Shown one piece after another: positions 8,133 to 16,645 of a stretch of DNA of 33,401 nucleotides (within the stretch, counting starts at the first letter, position 1; every line of letters begins with the position of its first letter). Source of the DNA: an uncultured Prevotellaceae bacterium (lineage in GTDB: Bacteria > Bacteroidota > Bacteroidia > Bacteroidales > Bacteroidaceae); NCBI GenBank assembly GCA_902785945.1, contig CADAAR010000037.1, positions 1-33,401 of the forward strand, given 5' to 3'. Below the pieces are notes generated by a model. The model ran no database searches and was not told the DNA's origin. It saw nothing but the letters and a program-made list of their open reading frames with translations. The translations under genes were made by a program, and so were the position numbers.

Positions 8133-10304
8133 TTAGGACTGGGCTTCGAGCACCAGTTCTATTTCCTGATAGGTTACTTCGGGCGGACAGAGACTCTTGA
8201 TAGCGGTCTTTGTTTCGCCCTTTCCTATGGTCTGAATCACCTTGAGGATGGCGTCCTGATGCTCAGGTGGCACCAGCTCGGAAAGACTTATCTCACCCGT
8301 AGGGAGGAAACGGGCCAAATGACCAATAATGGTGCCAACGGTAAGATTGCGGAATTTCGCGATTTCATCGCGCTTTAAGCCTTGCTTATAGAGTTGTAAG
8401 GTGATGTTCCACGTTTTCTCCTTCGGTTCCTTCTTGGGCTTTTCCTTCTTCACCCGCTGCTTTCTGGGTTTCTTGATCTTATCCTCGTCAATGGCATCCA
8501 AGAGGGAATATTGCTTCTCATGCAGATAGATGGGAATAGAAAATCCCTGATCGGCAATCTTCGAGAGCAGAAAGCGACGGGAGAGTACGGACTGGCGCAC
8601 ATCAGCCAAAGCGTCTGTAAAACGGCTCATGGCCTGCTTATTATTGCTCTTGATCTGTGCCGCTAAATCGATGGATTGGGCAAAAACCTCTTGGATAGAC
8701 GACTCGAACCACTCAGCACTGCGCTTCACACGTTCCTGGAATTCTTCCGTATACAGTTGTTCCATAGGTGACTGACGAATCTTCTGCAGCCATTTCTCTG
8801 ATACAGACATCGTCTGACTACTGAAGTTGGAAAGCACCCGCTTATGGAGTTCGGTGGTATCGGTAAAAGCGTGATAAAAGAATTCCGTCATCAAACGCAA
8901 CAAGTGTTCTTCCTTATAGAAGATATCATGGAAATCGAACAGTTCCAGCATCAGGAAACGATAGTATTCCTCCTTCAGTTGTGGCAGTTGGGAGATACTT
9001 CTTTGTGCAGCCTCCTCCTGATGACCGATATAGTCTTCTACGCGTTTATCGGCAATGATGGCACGTGCCTCGATGGGCTGTGAAAGTACCATTCCTTCGA
9101 GGGTCTTGCAACGACTCAGAGCCACATACACCTGACCTGGTGCAAACGAAAGATTGGCATCGATGATGGCACGCTCGAAGGTCAGGCCCTGACTCTTATG
9201 GATGGTGATGGCCCAAGCCAAGCGTAAAGGCAGTTGTCGGAAAGTGCCTTGAACCTTCGACTCAATGACGCGTGTCTCTGGATTCAATTGATATTGGGCA
9301 TTCTCCCACTCCAAAGGCTCAACCTCTATCCCTTCGGCGTCTCCTGCACAAAGTACACAGACACGGTTCTCGCTGATTTCCACGATTTCACCGATACGAC
9401 CATTATAATAACGGTGCTCTCCTGAGGGGTCGTTTTTTACGAACATCACCTGAGCCCCTTCTTTCAGCGTCAGCACCTCACTCGTCGGATAGGAGTATTC
9501 AGGAAAATTGCCTTCTATCTGCGCTTGGAATGTATAGCTGTGGCCTGGCAGTTTCTTCAGTTCGTTCTCGTTGTAATTATCTGCCAGATAGTTATGGGTG
9601 GTCAAGCGGATGTAGCCCTCGCCCTGTTTAGGGATAAAGGCTGGCTGGCATCGCTGATTCAGCGTGGCGATGTCATTAGTCGTGGGATGCGCTTCACGGA
9701 TATGATTCAGCACATCAAGAAAAGCCTTGTCTTCCTGACGAAACACCTGACTCAACAAGATGGTGACATATTCAATTTGTTGCAAGGCCTTCGAACCAAA
9801 GAAATAAGGTGTATCGTAATAGGGTTTCAGCAAGGCCTCATCCTCTGGTGTTACCACAGGCGTCAGTTGCTGCAAGTCGCCAATCATTAATAGCTGTACC
9901 CCTCCGAAGGGTTTGTAATGATCGCGATACCTCCGTAGCACAGAGTCGATGGCATCGAGCAGATCACTTCTTACCATCGAGATCTCATCGATAATCAGCA
10001 GATCGAGGGAAGCGATGATGCGTCGTTTCTCCTTTCCGAAATCAAACTTGCTCTGAATGCGGGCATTGGGTACATAAGGCGTAAAGGGCAGTTGGAAGAA
10101 CGAGTGAATAGTCATCCCGCCTGCATTGATGGCGGCTACACCTGTTGGCGCTACCACAATCGTACGTTTCTTACTCTGTTCAACAACGGTCTTCAGAAAG
10201 GTAGTCTTACCTGTACCGGCCTTACCTGTCAAGAAAATACTTCGACCCGTGTGCTCCACGAAATCCCACGCAATGCGCAGCTCTTCATTTGTTTTTGTTT
10301 CCAT
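8133..10304 (-). CDS. Pif1-like ATP-dependent DNA helicase with C-terminal HTH domain
   Basis: About 723 aa from the preferred ATG. The N-terminal half is a superfamily 1 helicase of the Pif1/RecD2 group: Walker A GKAGTGKTT near residue 28, VVAPTGVAA (motif Ia), LLIIDEISMV (motif II, near residue 103), and ATTIHKSQGLTF-like late motif (AWAITIHKSQGLTFERA) plus VYVALSRCKTLEGM, which couple ATP hydrolysis to unwinding. The middle is helical. A Lys-rich linker (KPRKQRVKKEKPKKEP) leads to a C-terminal helix-turn-helix domain of the HTH_40/RQC-like type (LKRDEIAKFRNLTVGTIIGHL). The role is probably in replication or recombination repair. An in-frame ATG at 10328 would add eight residues; METKTNEELR fits the usual family start better. 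It follows the laccase-domain gene by a few bases and is probably cotranscribed with it. Confidence 0.88.
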   Translation of the reverse strand: METKTNEELRIAWDFVEHTGRSIFLTGKAGTGKTTFLKTVVEQSKKRTIVVAPTGVAAINAGGMTIHSFFQLPFTPYVPNARIQSKFDFGKEKRRIIASLDLLIIDEISMVRSDLLDAIDSVLRRYRDHYKPFGGVQLLMIGDLQQLTPVVTPEDEALLKPYYDTPYFFGSKALQQIEYVTILLSQVFRQEDKAFLDVLNHIREAHPTTNDIATLNQRCQPAFIPKQGEGYIRLTTHNYLADNYNENELKKLPGHSYTFQAQIEGNFPEYSYPTSEVLTLKEGAQVMFVKNDPSGEHRYYNGRIGEIVEISENRVCVLCAGDAEGIEVEPLEWENAQYQLNPETRVIESKVQGTFRQLPLRLAWAITIHKSQGLTFERAIIDANLSFAPGQVYVALSRCKTLEGMVLSQPIEARAIIADKRVEDYIGHQEEAAQRSISQLPQLKEEYYRFLMLELFDFHDIFYKEEHLLRLMTEFFYHAFTDTTELHKRVLSNFSSQTMSVSEKWLQKIRQSPMEQLYTEEFQERVKRSAEWFESSIQEVFAQSIDLAAQIKSNNKQAMSRFTDALADVRQSVLSRRFLLSKIADQGFSIPIYLHEKQYSLLDAIDEDKIKKPRKQRVKKEKPKKEPKEKTWNITLQLYKQGLKRDEIAKFRNLTVGTIIGHLARFLPTGEISLSELVPPEHQDAILKVIQTIGKGETKTAIKSLCPPEVTYQEIELVLEAQS

Positions 10305-10330
10305 AGTTCTTGAATTTAAATTTAACATAT

Positions 10331-11110
10331 TTATTTGAGCATAATGCCCGTAAAGATTCTACCAGAATTGATGCCTAATCGCCGAGCGGAAAACCAAGTA
10401 TCTGGTTGCCTGAAGGTGCAGTCGGATGCAACGGAGATATGCTCGCGAGGGACACCAACGCCTTCGAGTTGTAACCGATTGCACAGAGGCAGGTCGATGT
10501 GCCATTTCTCTTCGTGATGGCTAATGTGTAGCATCTCGAATCCAGCCTTCTCAAAAGCCTCATAGACCTCATCGCCCACCTCGAAACTGTCGAGACTAAT
10601 GCCTGGCCCTATCTGTGCCATCATCTTCTGCGGATTAGAGTGATACGCCTTTTTCATTTTATCGACGGCAACCTCCACAATGCGCTGTACCGTCCCTCGC
10701 CAGCCTGCGTGAATAGCACAGACAGCGTGGTGTTCCGCGTCGAAGAGCAACACAGGGATGCAGTCGGCTGTAGAAACACCTATGCATACATTGCTGACGT
10801 TGGTCATCAGGGCATCCACACCCTCCTGTCGTTGCTGCTGTTCGTCAGTAGACAGATTCAGAAACGCCTCGTCAATGGCTACCACCTCTGTGAGATGAAC
10901 CTGATGTGGCATCAACAGACAATCATCACTGATACCTAACAAGTCGCACAGTGCCTCACGGTTTTGTGCGATGGATTCAGGCTTATCGCCACAGTAGCGA
11001 TTGATATTGAATTCACCATAATTCCCTTCACTATAACCCCCACGACGGGTGGAGCTAAAGGCCGTGACGCCCTCGCCAAAGTCATAGTAACGGAGTTCTG
11101 GATGTATCAT
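10331..11110 (-). CDS. Laccase-domain purine nucleosidase (YfiH/YlmD, polyphenol oxidase family)
   Basis: A 259-aa protein of the multicopper-oxidase-like family DUF152. The metal-binding residues are visible as H72 in MPHQVHLTEV, C117 in STADCIPV and H134 in CAIHAGWRGTV. Homologues cleave or phosphorolyse purine nucleosides (adenosine, inosine), and the bacterial E. coli member also affects cell-wall precursor editing; the reaction here is inferred from the family. The start is set at the ATG at 11110: the longer frame up to 11158 would run across the -7 promoter element at 11129-11136 and encodes an unlikely N-terminus. The Pif1-like helicase gene follows immediately on the same strand. Confidence 0.9.
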   Translation of the reverse strand: MIHPELRYYDFGEGVTAFSSTRRGGYSEGNYGEFNINRYCGDKPESIAQNREALCDLLGISDDCLLMPHQVHLTEVVAIDEAFLNLSTDEQQQRQEGVDALMTNVSNVCIGVSTADCIPVLLFDAEHHAVCAIHAGWRGTVQRIVEVAVDKMKKAYHSNPQKMMAQIGPGISLDSFEVGDEVYEAFEKAGFEMLHISHHEEKWHIDLPLCNRLQLEGVGVPREHISVASDCTFRQPDTWFSARRLGINSGRIFTGIMLK

Positions 11111-11128
11111 TTCTGTATGTTTTGCTTG

Positions 11129-11136
11129 CAAAGATA
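11129..11136 (-). promoter_or_regulatory. -7 promoter element of the laccase-domain gene
   Basis: TATCTTTG on the minus strand, 18 nt before the ATG at 11110. It decides the start of that gene. Confidence 0.7.
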
Positions 11137-11190
11137 CGAAAAAAAAATAATAAAGCAAGAAAAATATGGAAAAAGTAATCTTTGGGACAC

Positions 11191-11230
11191 AAAAAAGCCG
11201 CTGGACTCCTGAGTGGAGCCGGCAGCGGCC
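11191..11230 (-). terminator. Rho-independent terminator of the sigma-factor unit
   Basis: Read on the minus strand, a 7-bp GC stem (arms 11197-11203 and 11223-11229) continues inward with further pairs (CTCC with GGAG) and is followed by six T residues. It ends the transcript of the sigma factor and membrane-protein genes before the laccase-domain promoter. Confidence 0.85.
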
Positions 11231-11253
11231 TTGAGTGGATATGGCAACCGTAT

Positions 11254-11841
11254 TTATTGTTCAGCGGTGATGTCCTCGATCTGGTCGATAATCTCCTGAT
11301 ACTGGCGCTGGGTCTTAAAGTGGAGAGAGAATCCCCAGACGGCTCCAATGATGCCGCCGATGCATCCTGCCCAGAAGAGTCCGTTGAAAAATGCATCGGG
11401 ATGAAGCAGATAGGACTCGTACATAAACCAGCCAAGAAAGACGATGGCGAGGGGAATGCCGAGGAAGAGCCAGTTGGCATCGAACTTCTTGGCACGGGCC
11501 ATACGGCGACGAACGTCCACAAGGTTGTTGGTCATCATGTTCGAATCGCTCACTTTTCTGCTGTTATAGAAGGTGCCACCAAAGCAAACCAGCATAGTCA
11601 CACAAGTGAAAATCCAGAAAGGAATGGAGAAACCGTTTAGCATCACGAATGCCCAGTAACTATAGGGAATCATCAACAGGCAGAGGGCCATGATGAGATA
11701 ATATCTGCGACTGATGTTACCTGCGGTATTCTTCATTGAGCGGCGCATCAGACCGTCGTTTACAATCTCCTGCTTTTCCAGTTTCTTTTTCAGCGTGTTC
11801 ATCTGCTGACGCATATTCTCTAATTCAAAATTCTCGTTCAT
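11254..11841 (-). CDS. Four-helix membrane protein, partner of the ECF sigma factor
   Basis: A 195-aa protein of no recognised family. Residues 1-35 are charged and probably a coiled coil (MRQQMNTLKKKLEKQE). Four hydrophobic segments follow at about 47-67, 71-92, 123-143 and 151-173, with a basic loop (RRRMARAKKFD) between the second and third, and the C-terminus is charged (YQEIIDQIEDITAEQ). Both ends are probably cytoplasmic. It starts 13 nt after the ECF sigma-factor stop and shares its terminator, so it is the only cotranscribed neighbour. By position it could control the sigma factor, as anti-sigma factors do, but it has none of the anti-sigma motifs I know (no zinc-binding ASD pattern). 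That role is inference. Confidence 0.8.
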   Translation of the reverse strand: MNENFELENMRQQMNTLKKKLEKQEIVNDGLMRRSMKNTAGNISRRYYLIMALCLLMIPYSYWAFVMLNGFSIPFWIFTCVTMLVCFGGTFYNSRKVSDSNMMTNNLVDVRRRMARAKKFDANWLFLGIPLAIVFLGWFMYESYLLHPDAFFNGLFWAGCIGGIIGAVWGFSLHFKTQRQYQEIIDQIEDITAEQ

Positions 11842-11854
11842 AATGGGTCAATTT

Positions 11855-12316
11855 TTAATCGTTAGACATGTTTTTTAATTGCTCGCGGATTCTAAACAGG
11901 CGGACACTGACGTTCTTAGTGCTGATACCGACAATCTGTCCGATCTCCTCGTACGATAGGTTTTCGAGCCAGAGCAGGACAATCGCACGATCGAAGGGCT
12001 GGAGCTTGGAGATACGCTTGTGGAGCATGTCCACTTGTTTCGTATCCTCGTCGCGGTCTTCAAAGAGGTTGATGTCCATAGTCAGCCGGACTTCGGATGA
12101 GCGACGCTTCTTTTTCCTGTCGATGGAGATACAGGTGTTGAGGGCGACGCGATAGATCCACGTCCTGATGTCACTGCGATGCTCGAAGCTCTCGAAACCC
12201 TTCCAAAGATTGACTAGTACCTCCTGGAACAGGTCGTTCACCTCGTCGGCATCCTGCGAGAACATGTAGCACACGGTGTAGATGGTGCTCTTGTGTTCTT
12301 TGAATCTTACGCCCAT
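11855..12316 (-). CDS. ECF-type sigma-70 family RNA polymerase sigma factor
   Basis: A 153-aa sigma factor. Region 2 is visible in DEVNDLFQEVLVNLWKG and the -10-binding part SDIRTWIYRVALNTCI; region 4 carries the helix-turn-helix LSYEEIGQIVGISTKNVSVRLFRIREQL. A basic linker with RKKKRRSSEV lies between them. It directs RNA polymerase to a small regulon, unknown here. The start is placed at the ATG at 12316 because the -7 promoter element (12326-12333) overlaps the upstream in-frame ATG at 12328, which therefore cannot be on the transcript. The membrane-protein gene follows after 13 nt. It is divergent from coaD. Confidence 0.92.
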   Translation of the reverse strand: MGVRFKEHKSTIYTVCYMFSQDADEVNDLFQEVLVNLWKGFESFEHRSDIRTWIYRVALNTCISIDRKKKRRSSEVRLTMDINLFEDRDEDTKQVDMLHKRISKLQPFDRAIVLLWLENLSYEEIGQIVGISTKNVSVRLFRIREQLKNMSND

Positions 12317-12325
12317 TTGACGCAG

Positions 12326-12333
12326 CAAAGTTA
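12326..12333 (-). promoter_or_regulatory. -7 promoter element of the ECF sigma-factor gene
   Basis: TAACTTTG on the minus strand, 9 nt upstream of the ATG at 12316. It implies a leader of only a few bases and excludes the ATG at 12328. Confidence 0.6.
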
Positions 12334-12395
12334 CGAAAAACTACACGAAAAACTATTCTTTTTTTCTTTTTCTTCATTTTTCTCCAAATTCTTTG

Positions 12396-12403
12396 TACCT
12401 TTG
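12396..12403 (+). promoter_or_regulatory. -7 promoter element of coaD
   Basis: TACCTTTG with only five bases between its G and the coaD ATG at 12409. Transcription should start at or next to the A of the start codon, so the mRNA is expected to be leaderless. Confidence 0.72.
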
Positions 12404-12408
12404 CACCC

Positions 12409-12861
12409 ATGATAAGAACAGGCGTATTTGTTGGCAGTTTCAACCCGTTTACCATCGGACACGACTCGATTGTGAAGCGGGCTCTCCCGTTGTTTGACCG
12501 ACTGGTGATAGGTGTTGTGGGTGATAATGTGCACAAGCCGGATATGCCGTCGGCAGAAGAGCGGATGCAGGCTATCCGTGAACTCTATGCTAACGAACAG
12601 CGTATTGAGGTAAAGCCCTATCACGGATTGGCGATGGACTTTGCCAAGGCCGAAGGGGCACAATATATTATAAAAGGTGTACGTTCGGTGAGCGATTTCG
12701 AGTATGAACAGTGGCAAGCCGACTTCAACCGCAGAATTGGAGGCATCGAGACCCTTCTGCTTTATACAGAGCCAGAATTAGCCAGCGTCTCATCGAGTGC
12801 TTTAAGGGAATTGCAGCACTTTGGCGTTGACATCACACCGTATTTACCCAAAAAGAGTTGA
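12409..12861 (+). CDS. coaD: Phosphopantetheine adenylyltransferase CoaD
   Basis: A 150-aa nucleotidyltransferase that adds AMP from ATP to 4'-phosphopantetheine to make dephospho-CoA, the fourth step of CoA synthesis, in the cytoplasm. The nucleotide-binding signature GSFNPFTIGH stands at residues 9-18 (the Bacteroidota form of GSFDPxTxGH), followed by VVGDNVHKP, AQYIIKGVRSVSDFEYE and the late motif VSSSALRELQHFG. Length is normal. The start is fixed by the -7 box five bases upstream. The coaD stop is followed after three bases by the ybeY ATG, so the two are one unit with probable translational coupling. Confidence 0.96.
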   Translation: MIRTGVFVGSFNPFTIGHDSIVKRALPLFDRLVIGVVGDNVHKPDMPSAEERMQAIRELYANEQRIEVKPYHGLAMDFAKAEGAQYIIKGVRSVSDFEYEQWQADFNRRIGGIETLLLYTEPELASVSSSALRELQHFGVDITPYLPKKS

Positions 12862-12864
12862 TAG

Positions 12865-13275
12865 ATGATTACCTATAGTAGCGAAGGGGTGAAGTTCCCC
12901 AATATTATGAAACGCGAGACCTCGAACTGGATCAAGAATGTGGCTGCCAGTTATGGAAAGAAAGTCGGTGAGATTGGCTATCTGTTCGTTAACGACGACA
13001 AGATCCTCGAGGTGAACAATGAGTTTCTCGGCCATGACTACTACACAGATATCATCACCTTCGACTATTGTGAAGGCAAGATTCTAAATGGAGACATTTA
13101 TATCTCGCTCGACACCGTCTTTACCAATGCTGACAAATTCGGACGGCCTTACGACGAGGAACTGCACCGCGTTATCATTCACGGCATCCTGCACCTTTGC
13201 GGTATCAACGACAAAGGTCCAGGCGAGCGTGAAATCATGGAAGCGGCCGAAGATAAAGCCTTGGCTATGAGATAG
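12865..13275 (+). CDS. ybeY: Endoribonuclease YbeY, rRNA maturation factor
   Basis: A 136-aa metal-dependent RNase needed for 16S rRNA 3'-end processing and ribosome quality control in studied bacteria. The zinc-binding region is HGILHLCGIND: H106 and H110 match the first two ligands of the classical H-x3-H-x5-H motif, but the third position (residue 116) is Asp, not His. As far as I recall this variant is usual in Bacteroidota. Other family phrases are VNNEFLGHDYYTDIITFDY and GDIYISLDTV. It follows coaD after three bases. Its 3' end overlaps the end of the convergent DUF5107 gene by 11 bp. Confidence 0.93.
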   Translation: MITYSSEGVKFPNIMKRETSNWIKNVAASYGKKVGEIGYLFVNDDKILEVNNEFLGHDYYTDIITFDYCEGKILNGDIYISLDTVFTNADKFGRPYDEELHRVIIHGILHLCGINDKGPGEREIMEAAEDKALAMR

Positions 13276-16200
13276 ACAACTCCGTTAATGTACGGAACTG
13301 TTGAATACCTTGATGATTATTGTCAAGTTCTTCTACTTCTGACAGATACTTCAAAGCTTTATCCTTATCGCCCATACCATAATAACCAAGAGCAAGCATA
13401 TATTTGCAGTGTATGAGGTTCTTGGTATCCAGTGAATCATCCCAGATCAACAAATCTGGCAGAGAGACAGCAAAGTAATCCATCACCACCTTATCATAGA
13501 TATGCTGCTTGCCGTAGTTGATAAGTTTGAAGAATCGGCCGTGCGCCTCATCCTCACGTCCCAGTTTGCGTAAAGCCAGTCCCTGATAGAAAATCTTGTC
13601 GGGTTTGGCATCGTTATAATACATCGCAGCAGCAGGCTCTTGAGGTCCTTTCGTGGCTGCTTCCCAACACGCGATGGCCTTATCCTTCTGACCAAGTGCT
13701 TCATATGCGACACCCAACAGATAGTAGAAATCATTCTCCTGAGCGCCATAGAGCTTACCCTCACCCAAATGAGGTGGATAAGTGAGGCATTTCTCTAAAA
13801 GGCCGATGGCCTTTTCTGCGCCGGATTTTCCGGACATTCTGGATTTCCCGGATTTTCCGGAGAGGGCTTGCTTTGCAAGTTCCACACGACAGATCTGATA
13901 TTGCGAGGATACTTTTCCTTCGCCACCTTCCCAAGGATGGAACTGATGGGCATCAAGTTTTGCCATCGCCTCTTCATAGCGGCCAAGCTGATTAAGCAGC
14001 GTTATCTCCTCGAGCACAAGGTCATCGCGCTGCTGAATAAGCTTAGGATATTTCTGCAAGAAGTCAAGACGCACCTGATGGGGCTTGTGCAGACGCTTAT
14101 AGAGTTGGTCGAGCTCCATCAGCATACGGGCATCGGTCTCATCAAGATGGAAGGCCTTCTCCATATATTCAAGCGCCTCCTCCTGACGATCCTGTTTGTT
14201 GAAACGTGCCAAAGCGAGATTTCGCCAGACAGAAGGGAATTTTGGATCGAGTTTCGCTGACAACTCCCAGTTCTTGACAGCCACATCATACTGTCGTTTG
14301 TCGTAATAAAGACACCCAAGATAGTAAGGCGCCTTGCCATCTTTAACGCCAGGCATACCTATCAGCGCATCGAAAATACGTGCATCTTCCAAGCGATTTG
14401 GGAAACAACAGTCTGGACTCACGGACTTTGCTTTCTTTAAATAACCTAATGCTTGAGACAACGTACCATAGTAAGCTAAATAATAGTAGGTAAGCGGCGA
14501 CTCCTCCGCTCCATTTTTGATGGCCGTTTCGAGCACCAACCTCGTTTCGTCTTCCAATCCTGCCTGTGCATAGTCGAGAGCTATTTCGTGATAATTATAG
14601 ATATTGCCATGCATGAGCTCTATCATACGTTCCAATGGCTCCTGACTGTTTGTCAAAAGATGTTCCTCTACCATGCAGACGTAATTAAACGGATCCATCT
14701 TAAACGATTCTTTGATCCATGCAAGCGCCTCGTCTTTTTGTCCCAGTTTACGCAAAACGACGGCCTTCATGGCACGTGCTTTGTGATTATGGCTGTTGCT
14801 GATAAGAGCCCGCTCTAATTCATCAAGAGCATCTTCCCAACGCTCACCATCCATACTGATACAGGCAGCCTCGAAGTAGCCGGCATCAGCCCACGCCTTG
14901 TTCCATGTGGACTTCCAAAAGCACTCATAGGCAGATTTCATATTTCCCAAGAACTTATTGACGACACCCATATAGAACTGCGGTTCGCCATCATAAGGAT
15001 TGGGATTGCGTTTTTTCAGTACCTTCACTGCTGTTTTCAGATAACCTTCGGCCTTCTTAAAACGGGCACGACGCAGATACCAAAGACCCATCTGCATATT
15101 ACAACGATAGTCAAGCGGATCACGACGCAAGCCCTCCTCATAATAATCAAGGGCGCTCCAAGTGGCATGACGATATTGTTCAAGGTGTAATCCCGTCAGA
15201 TAAAGCTGGTCAATGGTCTTTGTCTCTTGTGGCGAAAGGGCCGCCTCAGCAGCATCAGGGATAGGACGGATGTCATCAGGTTCAGCATACCACGTCAGCA
15301 ATGTGCTTCTTCTGGGGTTCTCTGCACGATCGATGGTCAGTTGTAGGTCGCTGAGAGGCTCATCGCCTGTTTTTACTGTTTCCACAAGCACTTTCTTTGG
15401 CGACAGTGATACCACCTTGTTATAATAGTCTCTCTCGTCTCCCTCGAGCATAATCCTTACTTTCTGCTTCGAGGTGGCCAGTATTTTGAAAGTGACCTTT
15501 CCTTCACCCGCCTCTTCGATATTCATCACGAAATCCTTGCTGGCCTGTTTCACAATGCCAATCTCACGATAAGGCATGAAGTACTGCACAAACTGCTTTT
15601 CCTCGTAAGGCATGAGCCAAGCAAAATCGGGCTGATTCTCAGTATAAACGCCAGCCATCAGTTCGATGTAGGGGCGGAAGCCCTTACGATCGATGTGCCA
15701 TTGACGGGCTTCTTCTGGCGAAGTCTCGTCAGTAAGGTTACGATCCCAGGCACGTCCGAAGTCGCCATTTCCCCAAGTCCATTGTTTCTTGCCTGGCGAG
15801 AAATGATGCGAGGCCACATGCAACATACCACCCTTCGTATCATTTTCATATCCACCCTCGAAATCGTACTTGGAGTTGACAGCCATATAGCTTGTTGGCA
15901 CATAGATATTCTTATAGTTCGAAATATCCACGCCTGCAGAGTAATCCATCTTATAATAAGTGCCCGTCGCGATGGGGAATGATGACACAGCACGTTTGCC
16001 ATGATCGAAGACCGCATTCACATCAGGTGGGAACACACTCTGATAGGCATCGTTCACCTCTACAGCCGGATTCGCCCACCAAAGGAAGGTCTGAGGCAGA
16101 TTAGTGCGATTGCTCACACGACCCTGTATCTCTAGATAGGCACAGCCCGGACGCAGCGTAAAGCCAGCCATACCCTTCTGGTGGAACATCCGCTCCAACT

Positions 16201-16639
16201 CGTTCACCCATACGGTAACAGAGCCATCCTCGTTCTCGACGATGGTGCAATCCACAGGCATAAAAGTACTGGGACGATGGTGCTGAGGCCAATTAAACTC
16301 AATACCGCCAGATATCCAAGGGCCAGCCAATCCCACAAGTGCAGGCTTCACCACATGATTATAATAGACGAAATGACGCTGTTTGATCTTATCATAAGCC
16401 ATCTGGATGCGTCCACCCAGTTCGGGCAGAATCATAACCTTGATATATTCGTTCTCAAGATAGACGGCCTTGTAGTCTTTATCGGTCTTCTCATCGCTGA
16501 TTGACTCAATGACAGGATAAGGATAAACCACACCACTCGAGCCCTGATAGACTCGCTTTTCCAGGAACATTGGATTCTTCTCTGGCTTACCAACCTCATA
16601 AGTTGGGATCGTTACTATTTCTCTCCAAGCTTTAACCAT
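13265..16639 (-). CDS. DUF5107 domain protein with C-terminal TPR repeats
   Basis: An 1124-aa protein. The N-terminal part (about residues 30-350) is the DUF5107 domain, whose opening resembles galactose-mutarotase-like beta folds (LENEYIKVMILPELGGRIQMAYD, GGIEFNWPQHHRPST). Roughly residues 480-1120 contain at least a dozen TPR-type helix pairs (for example YLGCLYYDKRQYDVAVKNWE and YQGLALRKLGREDEAHGRFF). No signal peptide is seen, so a cytoplasmic place is likely. Proteins of this type are found in carbohydrate-use loci and probably bind sugars or act on them; no reaction is established. Around residues 926-940 an in-frame run of SGK/SRM triplets is encoded by a 9-bp tandem repeat (13821-13861). 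It lies downstream of the sugar-porter gene in the same frame, separated by 48 nt of 9-bp repeats. Its end overlaps ybeY by 11 bp. Confidence 0.87.
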   Translation of the reverse strand: MVKAWREIVTIPTYEVGKPEKNPMFLEKRVYQGSSGVVYPYPVIESISDEKTDKDYKAVYLENEYIKVMILPELGGRIQMAYDKIKQRHFVYYNHVVKPALVGLAGPWISGGIEFNWPQHHRPSTFMPVDCTIVENEDGSVTVWVNELERMFHQKGMAGFTLRPGCAYLEIQGRVSNRTNLPQTFLWWANPAVEVNDAYQSVFPPDVNAVFDHGKRAVSSFPIATGTYYKMDYSAGVDISNYKNIYVPTSYMAVNSKYDFEGGYENDTKGGMLHVASHHFSPGKKQWTWGNGDFGRAWDRNLTDETSPEEARQWHIDRKGFRPYIELMAGVYTENQPDFAWLMPYEEKQFVQYFMPYREIGIVKQASKDFVMNIEEAGEGKVTFKILATSKQKVRIMLEGDERDYYNKVVSLSPKKVLVETVKTGDEPLSDLQLTIDRAENPRRSTLLTWYAEPDDIRPIPDAAEAALSPQETKTIDQLYLTGLHLEQYRHATWSALDYYEEGLRRDPLDYRCNMQMGLWYLRRARFKKAEGYLKTAVKVLKKRNPNPYDGEPQFYMGVVNKFLGNMKSAYECFWKSTWNKAWADAGYFEAACISMDGERWEDALDELERALISNSHNHKARAMKAVVLRKLGQKDEALAWIKESFKMDPFNYVCMVEEHLLTNSQEPLERMIELMHGNIYNYHEIALDYAQAGLEDETRLVLETAIKNGAEESPLTYYYLAYYGTLSQALGYLKKAKSVSPDCCFPNRLEDARIFDALIGMPGVKDGKAPYYLGCLYYDKRQYDVAVKNWELSAKLDPKFPSVWRNLALARFNKQDRQEEALEYMEKAFHLDETDARMLMELDQLYKRLHKPHQVRLDFLQKYPKLIQQRDDLVLEEITLLNQLGRYEEAMAKLDAHQFHPWEGGEGKVSSQYQICRVELAKQALSGKSGKSRMSGKSGAEKAIGLLEKCLTYPPHLGEGKLYGAQENDFYYLLGVAYEALGQKDKAIACWEAATKGPQEPAAAMYYNDAKPDKIFYQGLALRKLGREDEAHGRFFKLINYGKQHIYDKVVMDYFAVSLPDLLIWDDSLDTKNLIHCKYMLALGYYGMGDKDKALKYLSEVEELDNNHQGIQQFRTLTELSIS
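13821..13861. repeat. In-frame 9-bp tandem repeat inside the DUF5107 gene
   Basis: On the plus strand, units begin at 13821, 13830, 13839, 13848 and 13857, each with a CCGGA or CTGGA core followed by four variable bases. The period is exactly nine, so each unit adds three residues (SGK-like) to the TPR protein without a frameshift. Confidence 0.85.
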
Positions 16640-16645
16640 AATATA

